From the NCBI GenBank assembly GCA_015143295.1, contig CM026565.1, positions 12,894,041 through 12,958,040 of the forward strand: a stretch of DNA of 64,000 bases, written 5' to 3'. Below, piece by piece: positions 59,279 through 64,000 of this stretch. The stretch is from Tetracentron sinense (Eukaryota; Streptophyta; Magnoliopsida; Trochodendrales; Trochodendraceae). A model generated the notes under the pieces. That model did not search any database and was not told the DNA's origin. It saw only the letters and a list, made by a program, of their open reading frames with translations. Within the stretch, counting starts at the first letter, position 1. Every line of letters begins with the position of its first letter. Position numbers and translations under genes: made by a program.

Positions 59279-59483
59279 TACGATCGTTCGTAGCGATTTA
59301 CGATCGATCGTAGCCTTCTACGATCGATCGTGGCTTCCTACGATCAATCGTGGCTTCCTACGATCAATCGTAGTTTCACCCGAGAGTTTCCAGCATTTCT
59401 GGGGATTTACGATCGATCGTAGCATCTCTACGATCGTTCGTAGCTGCGCTATGATCGTTCGTAGGGTCCCTACGAGCGATCGC
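59279..59483. promoter_or_regulatory. Periodic palindrome array in U3 of the Tekay LTR
   Basis: Variants of TACGATCGATCGTA start at 59279, 59299, 59319, 59339 and 59359 (exact 20 bp period), then at 59408, 59429, 59450 and 59470 (20-21 bp). Nine CpG-rich sites ending 57 bp before the TATA box. The factor that would bind is unknown. Confidence 0.65.
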
Positions 59484-60019
59484 AACTTTTGCAGAAAGTT
59501 TTCAGCATTTTTGCGTTTTCGTATTTTGGCCATAACTTTTGACTCGCTTGTCCGATTTTGACGATTCAACTTGTGTTGGATTTGTATTTCGAAGGAGAAC
59601 AACTTTCATGTGTTTCACAACTTCCAATTCTTCCTTTTGTTTGGACCATTTTGCCCCTAAGCCTGACTGATCCGAAATTGGGTTTCGTCAATCCAGATTT
59701 TAAACCGACCCGACTTTAGAAATCAGTCTTTTGACCTATCACGAACTCAAAATCAAGACAAGTGATCAACATGAACCCCAAAGAGGGTTCAATTACCTTT
59801 CCAAAAATCCAAGAATCGCTAGATTCCGACGAGTGGCGTGAACGCTAGGGCTATTTAGATTCGAGGGTATGCCAAGGCATAACCCTTGTCAATTCTCAAG
59901 AGTATTCTATACTCTTGCCTATTTCATTCCAAACACCCATACACCATAAATACATTCTTAAGTGCTTTAGTATATGATATCATTCGTCGTACATGGCCAT
60001 CAAGATCCGGGGTTCTACA

Positions 60020-60033
60020 TCCTCCCCCCTTTA
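60020..60033 (-). other. Polypurine tract of the Tekay element
   Basis: Minus strand AAAGGGGGGAGGA directly before the LTR start TGTAGAAC, preceded by TTTCGAGGACGAAATTTC, the usual end of this group. Confidence 0.8.
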
Positions 60034-60099
60034 CAGAAATTTCGTCCTCGAAATTGGAACGATACATAGAGATTACAAGGAACAAAATTTACATAAACG

Positions 60100-63000
60100 T
60101 CACTCAAACAAATGAGGGTACTTTGCTTTTACTTCGGCCTCGCACTCCCACATGGCTTCCTCCCTAGAATGGTGTTGCCATCGAACAAGAATCAAGGGGA
60201 TGACCTTATTGCGCAAGACTTGATCCCTACGGTCCAAAATTTGAACTGGCTCTTCCACCAAAGTGAGATCCTCTCGGACTTCTAACGTATCAAGGTCGAT
60301 CATATGAGAAGGATCCGGAATATATTTCCGAAGCATAGATACATGGAATACGTTGTGAACCGCGGCCATGTGAGGTGGGAGAGCTACCCTGTAAGCAACC
60401 TCACCAACTCGCGTGATAATCTCAAAAGGCCCAACATACCGAGGACTGAGCTTGCCTCGCTTGCCAAATCTCATGATCCCTTTGCTAGGAGATACTTTCA
60501 CAAAAACTTGATCCCCTACTTGAAATTCCAAGTCCCTACGGCGCGTGTCCGCATAACTTTTTTGGCGATCTTGAGCGGCTTTCAATCGATCCCGAATGAT
60601 CTTAACTGTGTTTGCAGTTTGCTCAATCAACTCCGGACCAAATATTTTCCTTTCTTCTACCTCATCCCAATAGAGAGGAGACCTACAACTTCGCCCATAC
60701 AAGGCCTCAAATGGTGCCATTTGGATACTTGCCTGATAGCTGTTATTATAGGCGAATTCAACCAAAGGCAAGTGCTCTTCCCAACTGCCTCTGAAATCCA
60801 ACATACAAGCCTGAAGCATGTCTTCAATGACTTGGTTCACTCTCTCGGTTTTTCCATCCGTCTGTGGATGAAAAGCGGTGCTATAATCAAGTCGGGAACC
60901 CATAGCATCTTGGAAACTTTTCCAAAATCTTGACGTGAATCTTGGATCCCGATCTGACACAATACTGACGGGCACTCCGTGCAACCTCACCACTTCCTTG
61001 ATGTATAGAGCGGCCAACTGGCTAGAGTTGAAAGTAGTTCGGTAGGGTAGGAAGTGCGTAGACTTCGTCAGACGGTCTACTACAACCCAAATTGCATCTG
61101 AGCCCTTTGCCGTCTTTGGCAAGCCAACTATGAAATCCATGGATATGTTCTCCCATTTCCACTCGGGAATCGGAAGGGACTGTAATAGACCTGCGGGCCG
61201 CATGTGTTCTGCTTTCACCTGTTGGCACACCAAGCACCGTGCTACATATTCCGCAACATCCCTCTTCATATTCCGCCACCAAAAGTGACTCTTGAGGTTC
61301 CGGTACATCTTCGTACCCCCTGGATGCACAGTGTACTTTGCCCGGTGGGCTTCATCCATAATCTCCCTCCGAAGATCTGCATTGGCTGGGACACACAGCC
61401 TTCCCTTGATTGTGATAGCACCTTGGCTAGTGAGAGAGAAGTCCTCACTACCCTTAGCAACTTCCTTGTCCCGATAAGTCAACAATTCAGCATCCGTGGC
61501 TTGGTATTCTTGGATCAAATCTATCATGTATGGCCGAACCGTGACATTTGCCAAGATAGGACTACGGACAGAGTCATTCACACTAATGTTCAGATTTGCC
61601 AAGTCTTCAAGTAGCTTCCATTCCTGCACTAGCATGCATGCTAATAATCCTGGAGGTCTTCTACTCAACGCATCAGCCACTACATTTGCTTTACCCGGGT
61701 GGTATTGAATGGTACAATCATAGTCTTTCAAAATTTTCATCCAACGCCGTTGCCTTAGATTCAGCTCCTTTTGGGAAAAGAGATACTTGAGACTCTTGTG
61801 ATCGGTAAACACATAGAACTCCACCCCATAAAGGTAATGACGCCAAATCTTAAGTGCAAACACGACCGCCGCAAGCTCCAAGTCGTGCGTGGGATAATTC
61901 TTCTCATGCTCCTTCAATTGCCTCGATGCATAGGCAATGACTTTCTTGTGCTGCATGAGTACACACCCAAGTCCAACGTGTGAGGCATCACTATACACCT
62001 CATACCCATAAGGTCCAGATGGCACAGTAAGGACAGGGGTTGTAGTAAGCCTCTTCTTCAGTTCCGTGAAACTGATCTCGCACTTATCACTCCATACAAA
62101 CTTAGCGTTCTTCCTTGTCAGGTAAGTGAGCGGTGCTGCAAGGCTAGAGAAACCATCTACGAATCTCCTGTAGTAGCCTGCCAACCCAAGAAAGCTGTGT
62201 ATCTCGGTAACACTCTTGGGCCTCGCCCAACTCATGACTGCCTCTATCTTCTTTGGATCCACCGAAATACCTTCTGCAGAAACAACGTGGCCTAGGAATG
62301 CCACCTCTTCCAACCAAAACTCACACTTGCTAAGTTTGGCGTATAGCTTGTGCTCTCTTAGCATTTCCAAAGTAAGGCGTAGGTCGCGTGTGTGATCTTC
62401 CCATGTCTGGGAATAGACCAAAATGTCATCAACAAATACAATCACGCACCTATCAAGATATGGCCGGAACACTCGGTTCATCAAATCCATAAAGGCTGCC
62501 GGCGCGTTCGTGAGTCCAAAAGGCATCACCAAGAACTCGTAGTGCCCATATCGAGTCCTGAAAGCAGTTTTGGGAACATCTTCCACCTTAATCTTCAACT
62601 GGTGATAACCCAATCGAAGATCTATCTTCGAGAAAAATCTCGCTCCCTTCAACTGATCGAACAAGTCATCAATCCTAGGCAAGGGATACCTATTCTTTAT
62701 AATGACTTTGTTCAATTGCTGATAATCGATGCACATCCGCATCGAGCCATCTTTCTTCTTAACAAACAACACCGGGGCACCCCACGGTGAGACACTTGGT
62801 CAAATGAAACCAAGGCCTTGTAATTCCTCCAACTGAGTCTTCAACTCCTTAAGTTCAATCGGGGCCATTCTATACGGAGCCCTGAATATTGGAGTTGTGC
62901 CTGGTGCAAGCTCGATCACAAACTCAATCTCCCAGTTTGGAGGTAATCCTGGCAACTCCTCTGGAAACACATCCAGGAATTCACTCACAACTGGAATTGT

Positions 63001-63425
63001 CGATGAGTCCTTTGCCTCGGGGTTAGCTAAGCTCAACGCCGCAAAGCGGGCAATGTCTCTACTTCTCAACCCTCGAAAGTGAAATGGTTTTCCTTCTACC
63101 GGCTTGAAGAGTACCATCTTCTCAAAGCAAGCTACATGCCCATGATGTGCTGCTAACCAATCCATTCCCAATATAACATCAAAGTCTTGGAATCCCAGGA
63201 CGATGAGATCAACCGCCAACTCGTGGCTTCCAACTTGGACCACACTATTTCTATACACTTTATCTGCCAATACTGTTTTGCCGAGAGGAGTCGAAATGGC
63301 TAACTCCGGTTTTAGCTGACTAGGCTCCACAGAAAAGTCTTCTAAAAAACTCGGCGAGACAAACGAATGAGTAGACCCGGTATCAATCAACACTCGAGCC
63401 AAATACTCATTGACTAGTAGGGTTC
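60100..63425 (-). pseudogene. Tekay pol: protease, RT, RNase H, integrase, chromodomain (one nonsense codon)
   Basis: Exon 2 begins at 63425 after the intron. Protease site VLIDTGSTHSF (Asp codon 63384-63382). A TGA at 62802-62800 replaces the Arg codon expected in GFIRPS; from there the frame runs 890 codons (from 62772) without a break. In that part: RT (KIDL D51, FVDD 113-116), RNase H (YSDAS D262, ELAAV E299, FTDHKS D324, VADALS D367), integrase finger (H476/H483, C513/C516) and core (MDF D546, SDRD D607, KTERVNQ E643), GPY/F-like region (GPFEII ~781), chromodomain (~845-890, [21 protein letters not shown]). All catalytic residues are intact. The chromodomain is thought to steer integration to heterochromatin, which fits the location. 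Classed as pseudogene only for the TGA. Confidence 0.9.
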
Positions 63426-63571
63426 CTGAAATTTTAACTAGCGGAGTTAATCCATGCATCAACAGCGTATACATGTAGGTATATATACATATAGAACATG
63501 CCAAGTACGTACACAGAGAATAGAGCATAACATAATAATCACGAATAAAGAAATTGACTCTAACTGCGTAC
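63426..63571 (-). other. Spliceosomal intron between gag and pol
   Basis: On the minus strand the exon ends DVVQ with GTGCAAG/GTACGC at 63572/63571 and resumes at AAATTTCAG/GAACCC at 63426/63425. The 146 bp between are T-rich, contain TTAAC (possible branch point) and have stops in the gag frame (at 63459). Removing them joins the split codon G+GA and puts gag (frame of 63995) in the exact frame of protease (TLLVNEYLARVLIDTG). Unspliced RNA would give Gag only. Confidence 0.75.
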
Positions 63572-64000
63572 CTTGCACCACATCATCAGATGCAAGTGCA
63601 TCACCCTCTGTCAAGGCAAAAACTCGCCCCTGGTTTGCCTGGCGAGACTGAGGTGTAGACCGGGTAGTCTGAGATGACGCCTGGTATGATCCTGCTGGGC
63701 GTGCTGGGGGCCTACTACCCTGAGACTGGCCTGGTAAATGCCGGCTAGGGCAATCCCTGATCATGTGGCCCTGGCGACCGCAATGATAACATCCACCAGA
63801 TGCTCTTCGGTAATCTCCTGCCGGATGCCTTTTGCCGCATGAAGTGCAAACCTCATATGTGTAGGCCGGAGGGACCGAAGGTGGTGTATACCTCGCTGCC
63901 TGAGGGGTAACTGGCCGTGGGGCCGGAAGAGCTTGAGGTGGAGGTGCCTGTGGCACGTACTGCCGGGGTGCTGGAGGCGCATAAGTCGGCCTCATCTGTG
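63572..64000 (-). CDS. Tekay gag, C-terminal part (partial at window edge)
   Basis: The frame is open from the right edge. It has a Pro/Ala/Gln-rich linker, then a knuckle-like CTSCGKRHPAGDY in which the last Cys is replaced, then a good CCHC knuckle CYHCGRQGHMIRDC, then a Gln/Ser/Arg-rich tail and FALTEGDALASDDVVQ. The nucleocapsid part binds genomic RNA. If the intron is retained the frame reads on 38 codons into hydrophobic sequence and stops at 63459. If spliced it continues into protease. Confidence 0.85.

Larger units (their letters stand above)
57423..60019 (-). repeat. 3' LTR of the Tekay element (~2.6 kb)
   Basis: On the minus strand it starts TGTAGAACCCCGGATC at 60019 and ends GGGTCACGACA at 57423. 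Parts in order: shared U3 block (AGTCAAAAGTTATGGCC, ~59545-59525), palindromes 59483-59279, TATA box 59222-59213, leader frame (ATG at 59144), donor-like site 59013/59012, minisatellite 58415-58171, hairpin 57877-57859, acceptor-like site 57838/57837, Glu-rich frame 57837-57731, U5. Confidence 0.85.
57423..64000 (-). mobile_element. Tekay-type chromovirus (Ty3/gypsy), 3' part, minus strand
   Basis: Visible: the end of gag, a 146 bp intron, protease, RT, RNase H, integrase, chromodomain, polypurine tract and the 3' LTR. The 5' LTR and most of gag lie right of the window. Domain order and the C-terminal chromodomain of the degenerate plant type mark the Tekay/Del clade. It is inserted in the palindrome array of LTR D. 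Only one nonsense codon is visible in pol. Confidence 0.92.

Noticed and set aside
59279..59483. CRISPR-like array (short repeats with ~6 bp gaps); also 27680-27864 and 57237-57420
   Set aside because: The repeats are 14 bp palindromes with 5-7 bp gaps, inside plant LTRs. There are no CRISPR-size spacers and no cas genes.
60304..60933. Plus-strand frame of 209 codons opposite Tekay integrase, and others at 61204-61614 and 62392-62790
   Set aside because: They are antisense shadows of a long, well-conserved pol frame.

Overview
The window is repetitive plant (angiosperm, probably eudicot) nuclear DNA with the look of pericentromeric or centromeric heterochromatin. I find no host gene, tRNA, rRNA or CRISPR array. 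About 27 kb is one AT-rich tandem satellite with a ~178 bp monomer. Nearly everything else is retrotransposons inserted into that satellite. The plant assignment rests on the Ty1/copia element, the chromodomain-bearing Ty3/gypsy (Tekay-type) element, and the L1-type LINEs that carry a C-terminal RNase H.

Layout. 1-764: end of an LTR on the minus strand. 765-6786: satellite. 6787-13207: decayed Ty1/copia element. 13228-15447: satellite. 15448-16990: truncated copy of the first LTR family in the opposite orientation. 16991-26725: satellite organised as a ~2.5 kb, 14-monomer higher-order repeat. 26731-32004: three nested gypsy-type LTR pieces. 32005-38184: satellite carrying two 5'-truncated LINEs of one family in opposite orientations. 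38185-49832: a gag-only gypsy element with target duplication CTAAG, split by a 6.3 kb LINE with its own 15 bp target duplication. 49833-55258: satellite. 55259-57422: a gypsy LTR fragment. 57423-64000: the 3' LTR, pol and end of gag of a nearly intact Tekay-type chromovirus that runs off the right edge.

The most interesting signals are inside the gypsy elements. (1) The Tekay gag and pol frames are separated by a clean 146 bp GT-AG intron (63426-63571); removing it puts gag exactly in frame with protease. The gag-only element keeps the same donor site and has lost all of pol. (2) LTRs carry arrays of 14 bp palindromes spaced 19-21 bp (two helical turns) upstream of the TATA box. The palindrome sequence differs between families while the architecture is kept. 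(3) Five LTRs share a second layout: a donor-like site after the leader, a ~0.8-1.3 kb intron-like stretch holding a family-specific minisatellite, a conserved hairpin, an acceptor-like CAG/TAG, and a short Glu-rich reading frame of the type EEEYVEE. These may be undescribed expression controls of Tekay-like elements. All are inferred from sequence alone.

Order of events: satellite first, then LTR and LINE insertions into it, then insertions into those elements (LINE into gag; Tekay element into the palindrome array of an older LTR). The copia element is old and full of C-to-T type stops. The Tekay element shows only one visible nonsense codon in pol and is the youngest.
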